From assembly GCA_965221035.1 (NCBI GenBank), contig OZ244860.1, positions 806,001-870,000 on the forward strand: a stretch of 64,000 bases of DNA, read 5' to 3'. Positions 16,761 through 27,657 of the stretch are shown piece by piece; within the stretch, counting starts at the first letter, position 1, and each line of letters begins with the position of its first letter. Source of the stretch: UBA6522 sp965221035. Its GTDB lineage: Bacteria; Pseudomonadota; Gammaproteobacteria; Steroidobacterales; Rariloculaceae. A program made the position numbers and the translations under genes. The notes beneath the pieces are model-generated. The model worked only from the letters and a program-made list of their open reading frames with translations. It was not told the DNA's origin and searched no databases.

Positions 16761-17852
16761 TCAGGTGGACATCCGGGTCGCCAGGTACGCCTGTTCGGAA
16801 ATCGCCTGCCAAGGCTCGGATATGCCCATGAAATCCCGCACCGAGTGCCATACCCTGGCGAACAGGGGATCGTCGACGGCAAGCTCTTCAACCACCGTAT
16901 AGGTCAGTTCCCTGAGTCCGTCCAGGACATCATCGGGAAACTGTCGGACCTCGACATTCTCATCGGCCCGCAGCTGCGCCAGCGAGGTGGCGTTGCGCGC
17001 CATGAACTCCGAAATCATGTCCAGCGTGGTGGCCTGGCAGGCCACGCGGACGATGGCCTTAAGGTCGTCCGGCAGGGAATTCCAGGCGTCGCGATTGACG
17101 ATGCATTCCAGAGTCGGCCCAGGCTCCTGCCAGCCGGGGGAGTAATAGTAACGGGCAGCCTGATGCAGACCGATCGCCACGTCGTTGTAGGGGCTGACCC
17201 ACTCCGTCGCGTCGATGCTGCCGGTCTGCAAGGCGGTGAAGATTTCCGACAGCGGCAGGTTGACCGGCGTGCCTCCGGCGCGCCTGAGGACTTCGCCGCC
17301 AATGCCCGGGATACGCATCTTGAGGCCTTCCAGATCGGACATGCTGTCGATGGACCGGTTGAACCACCCACCCATCTGAACGCCCGTGTTGCCGGCGGGA
17401 AACGGCACCAGGTTGAACGGTTCGTAGACTTCTCGCCAGAGGTCCAGCCCCCCGCCGTAGTACAGCCAGGCATTCTGCTCATGGGCATTGAGGCCGAACG
17501 GAATCGTCGCGAAGAATTGCGCCGCCTCGGACTTTCCGCGCCAGTAGTACGCGGCGCCATGGCCCATTTCGGCCGATCCTTGCGACACCGCGTCAAACAC
17601 CTCGAACGCCGGGACCAGTTCCCCCGCGGCGTAGACGGTAATATCCATGCGCCCGCCGCTCATCTCGCTGATATAGCGCGCCAACGTATTGACACCGGTA
17701 CCCAAGCCGGGAAAGTTGGGCAGCCAGGTGGTCACCAGCTTCCAGGAAAATCGCTCCGCGGAGGACGAATCGCCCTGCTGCTGGGTCTGCGGAGTGCAGG
17801 CCGCCAACGCAGCGCCTCCTCCGAGTCCGCCGATAAATTCCCGTCGTTTCAT
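16761..17852 (-). CDS. TRAP-type (DctP family) substrate-binding protein, Tat lipoprotein
   Basis: This is the periplasmic binding component of a tripartite ATP-independent transporter. The 363-residue product begins with a twin-arginine signal (KRREFIG) and a lipobox (LAAC). The body has the DctP pattern, including SDLEGLKMRIPGIGGEV, LPLSEIFTALQTGSIDATEW and a C-terminal alpha-helical part. It resembles the 2-oxo-acid-binding (TakP-like) branch. The ATG at 17852 has AGGAG upstream. No DctQ or DctM membrane gene is in the window, so the transporter partner is elsewhere or lost. It follows mhpB by 73 bases, which suggests uptake of a compound used in that pathway. Confidence 0.88.
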   Translation of the reverse strand: MKRREFIGGLGGGAALAACTPQTQQQGDSSSAERFSWKLVTTWLPNFPGLGTGVNTLARYISEMSGGRMDITVYAAGELVPAFEVFDAVSQGSAEMGHGAAYYWRGKSEAAQFFATIPFGLNAHEQNAWLYYGGGLDLWREVYEPFNLVPFPAGNTGVQMGGWFNRSIDSMSDLEGLKMRIPGIGGEVLRRAGGTPVNLPLSEIFTALQTGSIDATEWVSPYNDVAIGLHQAARYYYSPGWQEPGPTLECIVNRDAWNSLPDDLKAIVRVACQATTLDMISEFMARNATSLAQLRADENVEVRQFPDDVLDGLRELTYTVVEELAVDDPLFARVWHSVRDFMGISEPWQAISEQAYLATRMST

Positions 17853-17925
17853 CGTAGCAATCTCCTCTGCGGCGGCGACCTCCGGGCCGGAGGCTTCCGT
17901 CGTATCAACGTCGAGTGATCCTTCG

Positions 17926-18885
17926 CTAATCGCCGTGGACGATCCCGGTGGCGATGCCCAGTTCCTCGGTCACGCCGTAGAAGTCTACTACGGGTGTTCC
18001 ACCCACGCCCGCGCGATAGGCCGCGGCCGCCGCAATCCAGGTCTGCAGTTCCATGAAGCCGATGCCGCCCTCCTCGACCGCCTGACGCTGATCCCACGTG
18101 TCGAAGGCGGCCAGGTCGTCGGCTGTCAGGACATCGAGAAAACGCTGATCGATCTCCGGGTTGAGGCGCATCTGCTGCGGTGTACGGACACCGTCCACGA
18201 TCATGCGGGCACCCTCATGATGCATGACCTCCAGGCGCTCGAGCCACTCGGCTTCGTTGAGGGAATCGGGCCGGGAGCCGCCCGAAAGTTGCCACGCCGA
18301 AACGCCGTCCTCCGCGGTATGGAAATCCGGGTAGTAGCGGGTGGGATGGTGCGACATGCCGCCTGACGCAAGAAACAGCACGCGACGGTCGAGCGTTGCG
18401 GCAAACCGGCCCATGGCCTCGCCCAGCAGACGGGTACGCCTGAAGGGAACGAACGGCTCGGTGACGCAGTTGACGAACACCGGAATGGTCGGGTACCGGT
18501 CAAGCTCGCCCAGCACCCGGACCAGCGTCTGCGAAAAGGCATGATCCACCGTCATGTCGTAGGAAACGGCGGGATCCAGTCCCGATTGCCGAAGCGATTT
18601 CACGCATTCCAGCGCAGTCTCCCGGGGCACTTCCAACGGCCCGGCAAATCCACCGATGTCGGCGGCTGCCTGGGCGGCCACACCGACGCAAAACGCCGGC
18701 ATGAGTTTCATGAAGAAGCCATTGAAATGGTCGGACCCGAAGGCGATGACCAGTTCCGGGTCGAACGCCTTCAACGCCGTCCTTCGCTCTCGGTAGACCT
18801 GCTCGATCTCGTCCCACTGCGCGGGTTTGCGCGCATAGCAGTAGTTCAGCGGACTGTGGGAGGCGCAGAGCAAGGCGGCGTTCAT
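17926..18885 (-). CDS. mhpB: MhpB-type extradiol catechol dioxygenase (2,3-dihydroxyphenylpropionate 1,2-dioxygenase family)
   Basis: MhpB-type enzymes are class III (LigB-fold) Fe(II) dioxygenases that open a catechol ring beside the hydroxyls. The 319-residue product tracks E. coli MhpB along its length: CASHSPL at the start, SDHFNGFF, MTVDHAFSQ, RTRLLGEAMGRF and LFLASGGMSHHP with the expected metal and catalytic histidines. ATG 18885 gives the same N terminus as MhpB, although its ribosome site is weak. The frame stays open far upstream but that part is antisense to the next gene. No mhpA, mhpC or mhpD neighbours are present; the exact ring-cleavage substrate is inferred only from the family. 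Confidence 0.88.
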   Translation of the reverse strand: MNAALLCASHSPLNYCYARKPAQWDEIEQVYRERRTALKAFDPELVIAFGSDHFNGFFMKLMPAFCVGVAAQAAADIGGFAGPLEVPRETALECVKSLRQSGLDPAVSYDMTVDHAFSQTLVRVLGELDRYPTIPVFVNCVTEPFVPFRRTRLLGEAMGRFAATLDRRVLFLASGGMSHHPTRYYPDFHTAEDGVSAWQLSGGSRPDSLNEAEWLERLEVMHHEGARMIVDGVRTPQQMRLNPEIDQRFLDVLTADDLAAFDTWDQRQAVEEGGIGFMELQTWIAAAAAYRAGVGGTPVVDFYGVTEELGIATGIVHGD

Positions 18886-19053
18886 GGGATGCGGCGGAAC
18901 AGTGCGACGGGGCGCCCAGCGGAACCGGATGTACGGCCCGTTACTGGTTGCGTGCCCTGCATGTCGCGATTCTAGCGCCTCGCCATTCGCGATTCCATAG
19001 AATCCGGCCCGGGAATCCGATACCCTCCGGCCAGGTTCGCGAGGCTCGAATCC

Positions 19054-20061
19054 ATGAGACTTGGCTCCATTCTCCTCGACGGTCGGGAAACCGTGATCGT
19101 CGACTCCGGCGGTGGCAATGCGACCACCCTGAGGGCGCTTTATTCCGCAGCCAGCCTGCCGGCTCCACCGGCCACCATGCAGGACTTCATCGACGCCGGT
19201 CCGTCTGAATGGAACACAGCGCGGCGAGCCGCGGACTTGATGCGCGGAGCGCAAGGGGAAATCGCAATCACGAACAGGCTGGACTGGCTGCCCGCCCAAT
19301 CCCGCGCCAGCAAGATTCTTGGGGTAGCGTTCAACAACCGGGCGCTGATGCGCACGGCACACAAGGACCCGGGAGTACCCAATTTCTTTCTCAAGCCGCC
19401 CTCCTCCTTGCTGGGGCATGGCAAGGCCATTGAAGTGCGCGATGACTACGGTGCCACCATCCCGGAGTGCGAATTGGCTGCGGTCATCGGCCGGCGCTGC
19501 AGGAACGTGGCCGCTTCGGACGCGCTCGACCATGTCTTCGGCTACACCATCATGAACGACGTCACGTCCCACGAGATGAAATTCGCCATGGACAGCGTGG
19601 CGGTGACGCGCCCACCCGAAATCTGGTCACCGTACATGTCCGCGTGGCGAAACACCCATGGAGACGACGACCGCGACCTCTACTTCGTCTACCATGCCCG
19701 CTCCAAGGGCGCGGATACATTCGGACCGTGCGGGCCCTGGCTGACCACGGCGGATGAAGTGCCGGACCCCAATACGCTCGAGATCAGGGCCTGGATCGAC
19801 GGCGAGCAATTTGCCGTCGACAACACCTCGAGCTACCGCTTCACGATCGAGGAGGTGATCGCAGAGGCCAGCCGTTTCTTCACGCTGGAACCGGGCGACC
19901 TGTTCAGTTTCGGCACTGCCGCCAGGGGCGTCGGCAGGTTTCCCCACGCGCACCGCAACGTGGATCTGTCCCGTCGCACGGGTACCATCGAGATCGAAAT
20001 TGAAGGGCTGGGCCGGCTGGCGAATCCCGTGGTCCACATCCCGACGCGGGACGGCTCGTAG
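19054..20061 (+). CDS. Fumarylacetoacetate hydrolase (FAH)-family protein
   Basis: FAH-fold enzymes act on products of ring cleavage, as hydrolases, hydratases, decarboxylases or isomerases of 2-oxo- or 2-hydroxy-dienoates. The 335-residue product has the family metal-binding pattern (PECELAAVIG and YTIMNDVTSHEM) and the C-terminal LEPGDLFSFGT segment. The ATG at 19054 has GAGG nine bases upstream. It is divergent from mhpB with 168 bases between the starts, so the two may share a control region. It could work after MhpB in the same pathway. The exact reaction cannot be read from the sequence. Confidence 0.85.
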   Translation: MRLGSILLDGRETVIVDSGGGNATTLRALYSAASLPAPPATMQDFIDAGPSEWNTARRAADLMRGAQGEIAITNRLDWLPAQSRASKILGVAFNNRALMRTAHKDPGVPNFFLKPPSSLLGHGKAIEVRDDYGATIPECELAAVIGRRCRNVAASDALDHVFGYTIMNDVTSHEMKFAMDSVAVTRPPEIWSPYMSAWRNTHGDDDRDLYFVYHARSKGADTFGPCGPWLTTADEVPDPNTLEIRAWIDGEQFAVDNTSSYRFTIEEVIAEASRFFTLEPGDLFSFGTAARGVGRFPHAHRNVDLSRRTGTIEIEIEGLGRLANPVVHIPTRDGS

Positions 20062-20148
20062 CCCGGCTTCCCGCCTGCCCCAGCGTGCAAATGTACATTC
20101 TTCAGGCATTTGAGCTATATTTCGAAGCTTGGAATCTGGAGCGAAGGC

Positions 20149-20634
20149 ATGAACAGGAAGGGGTTGGTTTCTGGGCTGGGGCTGCTGACCGCGGCATGCC
20201 TCGTGGTGACCGCGGGTTGCCGGCAGGCGGCGGAGGAAGCCACGACGCCGGTCACCGAAAACATGCAGATATTTGGCGATTACACCCTTCATTTCAATGC
20301 GCTGACCACGGACCAGCTGACCGCCGAGGTCGCCCAGCGCCACGGCATCGTGCGCAGCAGCAACCGCGCCATACTCAACGTCAGCATCTTGCGCAACCGG
20401 GAGGACGCGGTCGGCGTGCCCGTTCGAGGCACGCTGGAGATATCCGCCGCCAACCTGACCGGCCAGCTCAAGCCCGTGTCGCTACGGGAGATCACGGAAG
20501 CGGAAGCGATCTATTACATCGGCGAAAGCAACGTGGCGGACGGCGAGACCCTGGTCTACACGATCAATGCGATGCCCGAAGATGGGACCAGCCCGATGTC
20601 CGTCCGCTACATGAAGCAGTTTTTCGCCGACTGA
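20149..20634 (+). CDS. DUF4426-type lipoprotein of unknown function
   Basis: This 161-residue product has a signal peptide with a lipobox (VVTAGC), so it should be an exported lipoprotein. The mature part (FGDYTLHFNALTTDQL, then SSNRAILNVSIL and a final beta-rich stretch) fits the DUF4426 family, found in gammaproteobacteria and without a known role. ATG 20149 has GGAGCG upstream and is preferred over an earlier in-frame start at 20110 that would precede the signal peptide. It ends 43 bases before the DsbD-like gene and may be co-transcribed with it. Confidence 0.8.
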   Translation: MNRKGLVSGLGLLTAACLVVTAGCRQAAEEATTPVTENMQIFGDYTLHFNALTTDQLTAEVAQRHGIVRSSNRAILNVSILRNREDAVGVPVRGTLEISAANLTGQLKPVSLREITEAEAIYYIGESNVADGETLVYTINAMPEDGTSPMSVRYMKQFFAD

Positions 20635-20677
20635 CGATCCGGAACCGGGCGGCGAAGCGCCGGAGGGGCCAACGGTC

Positions 20678-22828
20678 ATGAGTGCGACGAAGGAATCACC
20701 GCTGCGTGCGGCGGCCTTGCTCGCTGGCCTCTGGCTCAGTGGCGCGGCCTTCCCCGCACCGGTCACCACCACCTATTCCACCGTCGAACTGATCGCCGAG
20801 CAAGCCTCGCTGCCCGCCGGCGGCGGCACCGTCTCGGCGGGATTCCATATCGAGCCCAACCCGGGTTGGCATACCTACTGGAGCAATCCGGGAGATGCCG
20901 GCCTCGAACCCAGGATGCGCTGGGAACTTCAGGAAGGATTCGAAGCCGCTCCGTTCGAGTTTCCGGCTCCCCATGTCCTGCCTTTCTTCGATCTGGTCAC
21001 CTACGCCTACGAGGAACCGCTGCTCCTGATCAGCGACATTACCGTTCCGGCCGGCCTGACGCCGGGCGAATCGGTGCAGCTGAGCGGCCGCGCGAGCTGG
21101 GTGGTCTGCGACGACGAACTTTGCGTTCCGGAGAACGCCACGCTGACCCTGACGCTGCCCGTGGGGGACGGCGGCCCGGACGCGGCGCAAACCGGCCGCT
21201 TCGCGGAGGCGCGTGCCAGGTTTCCGGAAACAGTTGACTGGCCGGCGCAGTTCGAGCGCCTCGACGACACCGTGAGAATCGCCATCGAGACGCCCGATGC
21301 AGCCGCCGAGGCGAGGGATCCCTACCTCTTCGTCGCCGAGCGCAACCTGGTCGAATACGGTCGGCAATCGATCTCCTTCACTCCCCGCGGGGCGGTTGTC
21401 TCCATGGACGCGGCCAGACGGATGACCGACGCCACCGAGTTCGACGCGCTGCTGACGTTCACCGACGACGACGGCGCCTTCAGGGCGTTCTCGTTCAACG
21501 TCCAGGAAGGCGGCGGAGTCGCCGCCGGCCTGCTGGGCGAAGGCGGACTGGTTCCCGCCGCAAGGAGCTATTCGGGACTCTCCTTCGGGCTGGCGTTGCT
21601 GTTCGCCTTCATCGGCGGAATGGTGCTCAACCTGATGCCCTGCGTGTTCCCCATTCTCAGCATGAAGGCGTTGAGCCTGGTGCAGATGTCGCATGGCGAC
21701 CGGCGCGCCGCCTCGCAGAGCGGCTGGCTCTACACGGCCGGCATCCTGCTGGCTTTCGCCCTCATCGGCGGTGCGCTGGTGGCGCTGCGCGAAGCCGGAC
21801 AGGCGGTCGGCTGGGGATTCCAGTTGCAATCGCCCCTGGTCAACCTGTCGCTTGGACTGCTGATGCTCGGCATCGCGCTCAACCTGTTCGGCGTATTCGA
21901 GATAGGCACGCGCATCGTGGGCGTCGGCCAGACCCTCACCGCGGGCGGCGAGCGCCGGGCGGCGTTCTTTACCGGCCTGCTGGCGGTGGTCGTGGCCACG
22001 CCCTGCACGGCGCCCTTCATGGCCGGCGCGCTGGGTTACGCGCTGGTTCAACCCGCGGCGGCGGCCTTGAGCATCTTTCTGGCGTTGGGATTCGGCCTGG
22101 CTTTCCCCTATCTGCTGCTGAGCCAGGTGCCGGCGGCCGGACGCGCGCTGCCCAAGCCGGGGCCGTGGATGGCCGTATTCAAGAATGTGCTGGCGTTCCC
22201 GATGCTCGCCACGGCCGTGTGGCTGTTCTGGGTGATCGGCAAGCAACTCGGCGTGGACGCCATGACCGTCGGGCTGGTGGCAGCGCTCTGCTTCGCCTTC
22301 GGCGCCTGGGCCTACGGGCGCGCGGGACACTCCCGCCGACCGTACGCCTGGGGCGCGGCGGCGGTCGTCGGGCTGGCCGGTTCGGCGCTGGTCGGCCTGC
22401 GGATCGAAGACTATCGAGCGGCACCGGTATCCTTGTCCGGTACGGACGCGGGCACTCTCGGGCAACTGGAACTGGAGCGCTTCACTCCGGAGAGGGTCTC
22501 AGGCTACGTCGACGCCGGCGAGCCGCTGTTCCTGTACTTCACCGCCGACTGGTGCGTCAGTTGCAAGGTCAACGAACGTGTGGCGCTGGCCACCGATGCC
22601 GTCGGCGATGCGTTCAACGAACGCGGCATCAAGGTCGTGGAAGGCGACTGGACCCGCGAGGATCCGGTCATCACGCAGTGGCTCGACCGCTACGGCCGCG
22701 TCGGCGTGCCTCTCTACCTGTATTTTCCCGCGGGATCATCGCTCGACAATCCCACCATCCTGCCACAGATACTGCTGCCGGAGATCGTGATCGATGCAAT
22801 CGGGGCAGCGGATGCGGGGAACGCGTAA
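20678..22828 (+). CDS. DsbD/ScsB-like membrane thiol:disulfide interchange protein
   Basis: DsbD-type proteins move reducing power from cytoplasmic thioredoxin to the periplasm. The 716-residue product has a signal peptide and a periplasmic N-terminal domain of about 270 residues with a Cys pair (VCDDELC). A membrane core of about eight helices follows, with the paired cysteines in LMPCVFPILS and ATPCTAPFM. It ends in a thioredoxin-like domain with TADWCVSC. The large N-terminal domain is closer to the ScsB branch than to E. coli DsbD. Its stop codon falls inside a repeat array of about 23-bp units. Substrate proteins are unknown. Confidence 0.88.
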   Translation: MSATKESPLRAAALLAGLWLSGAAFPAPVTTTYSTVELIAEQASLPAGGGTVSAGFHIEPNPGWHTYWSNPGDAGLEPRMRWELQEGFEAAPFEFPAPHVLPFFDLVTYAYEEPLLLISDITVPAGLTPGESVQLSGRASWVVCDDELCVPENATLTLTLPVGDGGPDAAQTGRFAEARARFPETVDWPAQFERLDDTVRIAIETPDAAAEARDPYLFVAERNLVEYGRQSISFTPRGAVVSMDAARRMTDATEFDALLTFTDDDGAFRAFSFNVQEGGGVAAGLLGEGGLVPAARSYSGLSFGLALLFAFIGGMVLNLMPCVFPILSMKALSLVQMSHGDRRAASQSGWLYTAGILLAFALIGGALVALREAGQAVGWGFQLQSPLVNLSLGLLMLGIALNLFGVFEIGTRIVGVGQTLTAGGERRAAFFTGLLAVVVATPCTAPFMAGALGYALVQPAAAALSIFLALGFGLAFPYLLLSQVPAAGRALPKPGPWMAVFKNVLAFPMLATAVWLFWVIGKQLGVDAMTVGLVAALCFAFGAWAYGRAGHSRRPYAWGAAAVVGLAGSALVGLRIEDYRAAPVSLSGTDAGTLGQLELERFTPERVSGYVDAGEPLFLYFTADWCVSCKVNERVALATDAVGDAFNERGIKVVEGDWTREDPVITQWLDRYGRVGVPLYLYFPAGSSLDNPTILPQILLPEIVIDAIGAADAGNA

Positions 22829-22902
22829 CGGCGGGTGCGGGTTACCCGTAGCGGCGGTGCGGGGAACGCGTGGCGGCGGATGCGGGTAACGCAGAACGCG
22901 CT
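22808..22902. repeat. Degenerate tandem repeat of about 23 bp at the end of the DsbD-like gene
   Basis: Four imperfect units containing GGATGCGGGGAACGCG or GGGTGCGGGTTACCCG follow each other. The first unit encodes the last residues of the DsbD-like protein and the others lie after its stop. No further gene lies between here and the tRNA at 22976. Confidence 0.7.
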
Positions 22903-22975
22903 TTGCCAGGTCCGCGTTCGGTTGCCGTCAACAGGCACTCCCGATTGACCTCGGCGAGACACGGCTTAAAGGTGG

Positions 22976-23052
<77 letters not shown>

Positions 23053-23065
23053 ACAGGGGCGCAAG

Positions 23066-23094
23066 ATCATACTAGCGGGTCCTGTTGGACGCAA
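23066..23094 (-). promoter_or_regulatory. Promoter of tRNA-fMet
   Basis: On the minus strand TTGCGT (23089-23094) and TATGAT (23066-23071) are spaced by 17 bases. The -10 box ends 13 bases before the mature tRNA 5' end. The fit is very good. Confidence 0.75.
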
Positions 23095-23135
23095 CAGCGG
23101 TTCACTCCGTATCATTCAAGACTACCCGAGGTTCG

Positions 23136-25148
<2,013 letters not shown>

Positions 25149-25158
25149 GCGCAACCGA

Positions 25159-26511
25159 ATGACCGTGCGCGACGCGATGGATATTTTTGGTACGACAGCC
25201 GGTGGTACGACAACCAGGTCGCTGGCGATCGCAGTGGGCTTGATGTGTGCCTGCATGTCCACGGTTTCCGCCCAGCTGCAACCGCCGCACGTTCCGGGTT
25301 TGCGGGGCGCGCCGTTCAGCGCGATCCACCCGCCGCCCGATGTCCGCAGTCATGGCGACGGCCCGGAGTGGGACGGCCGAGCGCCCGAGCATGTCGAGCC
25401 GTTGGAAACAGATCTCTTCACGAGCCACGACTTCTACCGCGACCGGGAACACTGGACGGATCCGCGCTACTGGCGCTGCAACAGCCCCAGGCAGGTCACC
25501 GACATGCGCAGCGGCGGTCCGGGCTACGTCGTGGCCGACGCGCGCATCGGCGCCAATCCGCCGGGCTCGGCGCGGTGGGGCGACTGCGCCATGGATTGGC
25601 CGCGTGAGAACATCATCAGCCCCTACCCCTTTGCAACCGCCCAGGCGCACTACGAGTCCTTGCTTGCCGACGCCCGTGCCAGGGGCGGACCGACCGAACA
25701 CACCTACCAGACCATGCCGAAGTGGGACGGCATCTACCAGGAATACGTCCCTGAGGGGCGGCGCATCTGGAACTACATGCGGGCCAACCAGGTCCCCACC
25801 ATCCTGTCGCTGCTGACGCCAGAATACCAGGAACGCCTTGTGCAGCAGCTCTATCACGAGGGCGTGACCGCGGCCCACCAATGGAACGCATCGTATTGCC
25901 GTCCGGAGGGGTTCATGCGCCAGTGGGCCACCGGGCCCACGCCCAACCACATGGTGGTGACGCCCGATGTCGTGCTCCTGCTGGGCTCAACCGGCGACAA
26001 TGTCAGCCGCACGATCCGCATCGGCCGGGAATTCCCGCTTGGACCGGATGTGCCCCAGTGGTATGGCGACACGATCGGTTTCTGGGACGGCGACACGCTC
26101 ATCGCCTGGACGGCGAACGTGCAGGCCTGGGCGCAGCACACGAGCTGGGAGTTCAGCTACGAGCTGGAGGCGATCGAGATCTTCACCCCGGTACACGACG
26201 AAGACGGCGCGCTGCTGGGAATCGACTGGGAAACCGTCATATACGACCCCGAAGCCCTGCAGGAACCGGTTCGGATTCTCTGGCACAGGACCTACGTGGA
26301 AGGATGGGACACCTCGGAACGGCTGACCTTCGTGGAGTGCGCCTTCAGGCTGTATCCGGTGGATGGATTCGCGACCCAGGTGCCCCCGGGGAAAGTGATC
26401 GAATACCGGGTTCCCGACCTGCTGGACCGCCCGTGGGCGCAGACCTGGGCGGAATACTTCGAGCAGAACATGGAACGGCCCGCAGAGGAACTGGACCTGG
26501 GCTTCGAGTGA
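25159..26511 (+). CDS. Exported protein of unknown function (450 aa)
   Basis: I do not recognise a named family with a known role. The N terminus has a likely signal peptide (SLAIAVGLMCACMSTVSAQ), so the protein is probably periplasmic or secreted. The body is rich in Trp, Tyr and Pro. Noticeable motifs are SPYPFATAQAHYESLLADA in the first half and TIGFWDGDTLIAWTANVQAW in the second, with many aromatic and acidic residues but no obvious catalytic set. The start ATG 25159 lies 10 bases after recQ. An alternative ATG at 25177 would also keep the signal peptide. It is followed at 87 bases by a DUF6152-type gene, and the two are probably functionally linked. Transcription may be shared with recQ. 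Confidence 0.7.
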   Translation: MTVRDAMDIFGTTAGGTTTRSLAIAVGLMCACMSTVSAQLQPPHVPGLRGAPFSAIHPPPDVRSHGDGPEWDGRAPEHVEPLETDLFTSHDFYRDREHWTDPRYWRCNSPRQVTDMRSGGPGYVVADARIGANPPGSARWGDCAMDWPRENIISPYPFATAQAHYESLLADARARGGPTEHTYQTMPKWDGIYQEYVPEGRRIWNYMRANQVPTILSLLTPEYQERLVQQLYHEGVTAAHQWNASYCRPEGFMRQWATGPTPNHMVVTPDVVLLLGSTGDNVSRTIRIGREFPLGPDVPQWYGDTIGFWDGDTLIAWTANVQAWAQHTSWEFSYELEAIEIFTPVHDEDGALLGIDWETVIYDPEALQEPVRILWHRTYVEGWDTSERLTFVECAFRLYPVDGFATQVPPGKVIEYRVPDLLDRPWAQTWAEYFEQNMERPAEELDLGFE

Positions 26512-26598
26512 TTGGATTGGCTTTGTTGGCTCGGCTACAGCTGCTGCTGGCCTTGCGGCACCGCGATTGTCCTGCATGATGCGGAGGTGGACTGGAAA

Positions 26599-27096
26599 AT
26601 GACCCGGAAATTAGTTAGCTACGCGGCGTCTACAGCACCAGGATGCCTGGCAACCGCCCTGATGCTGTCGACGGCGCTGATGGCCGACCTGGCGCGCGCC
26701 CACCATTCCTACGCCATGTACGACGGGGCCGTGTACAAGGTCATCACCGGTGTCATGGTTCGTATCGTCCCCAACGCGGCCCATTTCGAAATGCACATCG
26801 TTCCCCTGAATGAAGAGCGCGACGCGTTGACTCGCGACGAGGCCGGCGAGCCGCTGGTCTGGGTGGTGCAGATGGAGCGGGCCCGGGAAGCGGCCGAACA
26901 GGGGATCACCCGGGAGACCTTCCCCCAGGGAACCGTCCTCAGCGTCGGACTGCATCCGCGCCGGGATGGCCTTCCGGCGGGAGACCGAGGGGAAGCGGGC
27001 CTGTACCGGTGCCCCGAGGGAGAAGCGCCCGGGCCGGGGCTGCACTGTGATTCCGTCCAGGGCGGCACATCCTTCGGACCTGGAGAGATTCCGTAG
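26599..27096 (+). CDS. DUF6152-type exported protein, diverged copy
   Basis: The 165-residue product has a signal peptide ending ARA and then HHSYAMYD, the hallmark of the small AHHS(F/Y) proteins grouped as DUF6152. Two clearer members lie at 44556-45014 and 50096-50542. This copy diverges after the first 40 mature residues, has a longer middle part and lacks the SANEAA(D/E)AIE tail seen in the others. ATG 26599 is preceded by GGAGGTGG. The family has no known function that I can state. It follows the unknown exported protein at 25159-26511. Confidence 0.65.
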   Translation: MTRKLVSYAASTAPGCLATALMLSTALMADLARAHHSYAMYDGAVYKVITGVMVRIVPNAAHFEMHIVPLNEERDALTRDEAGEPLVWVVQMERAREAAEQGITRETFPQGTVLSVGLHPRRDGLPAGDRGEAGLYRCPEGEAPGPGLHCDSVQGGTSFGPGEIP

Positions 27097-27222
27097 GATC
27101 GCGAATTTCAGGACGTTTTGTACTGAAACGAGACTGGTATTCCGCATGCGGAGCGGTAGGCTGGTAGCGATGTACCGTCGCCGACGGCGACTCATGCTCC
27201 AGAGGCCAAGCGGAAACGACAA

Positions 27223-27555
27223 ATGACCGATACCGCATTTGATACACTACGCGCTTCCCGAGTGCTAAAAGCTGCGGGCATGGAGGCTGAACACGCCGAC
27301 GCCATCGTGAATGTCATGGGGCAACCCCTCAACAAACTCGTGACCACGGAACGATTCGATGCGGGACTTGCCGCGCAGCAGGTTCAAATTGAAGCAATCA
27401 GCTCTGGCCTGTCGACCCGGATCGACTCGCTCAGAATCGAAATGCGAGCCGAGATCGTGCGTTCCCACCTGATTTCTGTGGTCATCACCATCAGCGCCAA
27501 TGCGTTGATGATGGCGATCTTGGGCATTGTCTTGACACGTGGTCCGGGCACGTAA
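27223..27555 (+). CDS. Small membrane protein of the DUF1640/CCDC90 type
   Basis: The 110-residue product begins TDTAFDTLRASRVLKAAGME, like DUF1640-type proteins. A helical and probably coiled-coil part (QQVQIEAISSGLSTRIDSL) follows, and one membrane helix lies near the C terminus (VVITISANALMMAILGIVL). This layout, coiled-coil then a tail anchor, is usual for the family, whose bacterial role is not settled. It is convergent with nuoN, 102 bases away. Confidence 0.7.
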   Translation: MTDTAFDTLRASRVLKAAGMEAEHADAIVNVMGQPLNKLVTTERFDAGLAAQQVQIEAISSGLSTRIDSLRIEMRAEIVRSHLISVVITISANALMMAILGIVLTRGPGT

Positions 27556-27657
27556 CGTCGTTTCCGGCGCTTGAGGGGGCAGAGTGACTGCTACAGATCC
27601 CCAAACCATGGCTCCACACCCCACCGTCTCCAAAACCCGCTTACAGACTTGCGCACC

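Noticed and set aside
16761..17852. A full TRAP transporter
   Set aside because: Only the binding protein is present; no DctQ or DctM-type membrane gene lies in the window.
18886..19053. Divergent promoters from TAGAAT-like boxes between mhpB and the FAH-family gene
   Set aside because: Both boxes lack a reasonable -35 partner at the right distance, so I do not list them.
20696..22465. Minus-strand reading frame opposite the DsbD-like gene
   Set aside because: Conserved cysteine motifs and membrane helices lie on the plus strand; the antisense frame has a Gly/Arg/Gln-rich composition without domains.
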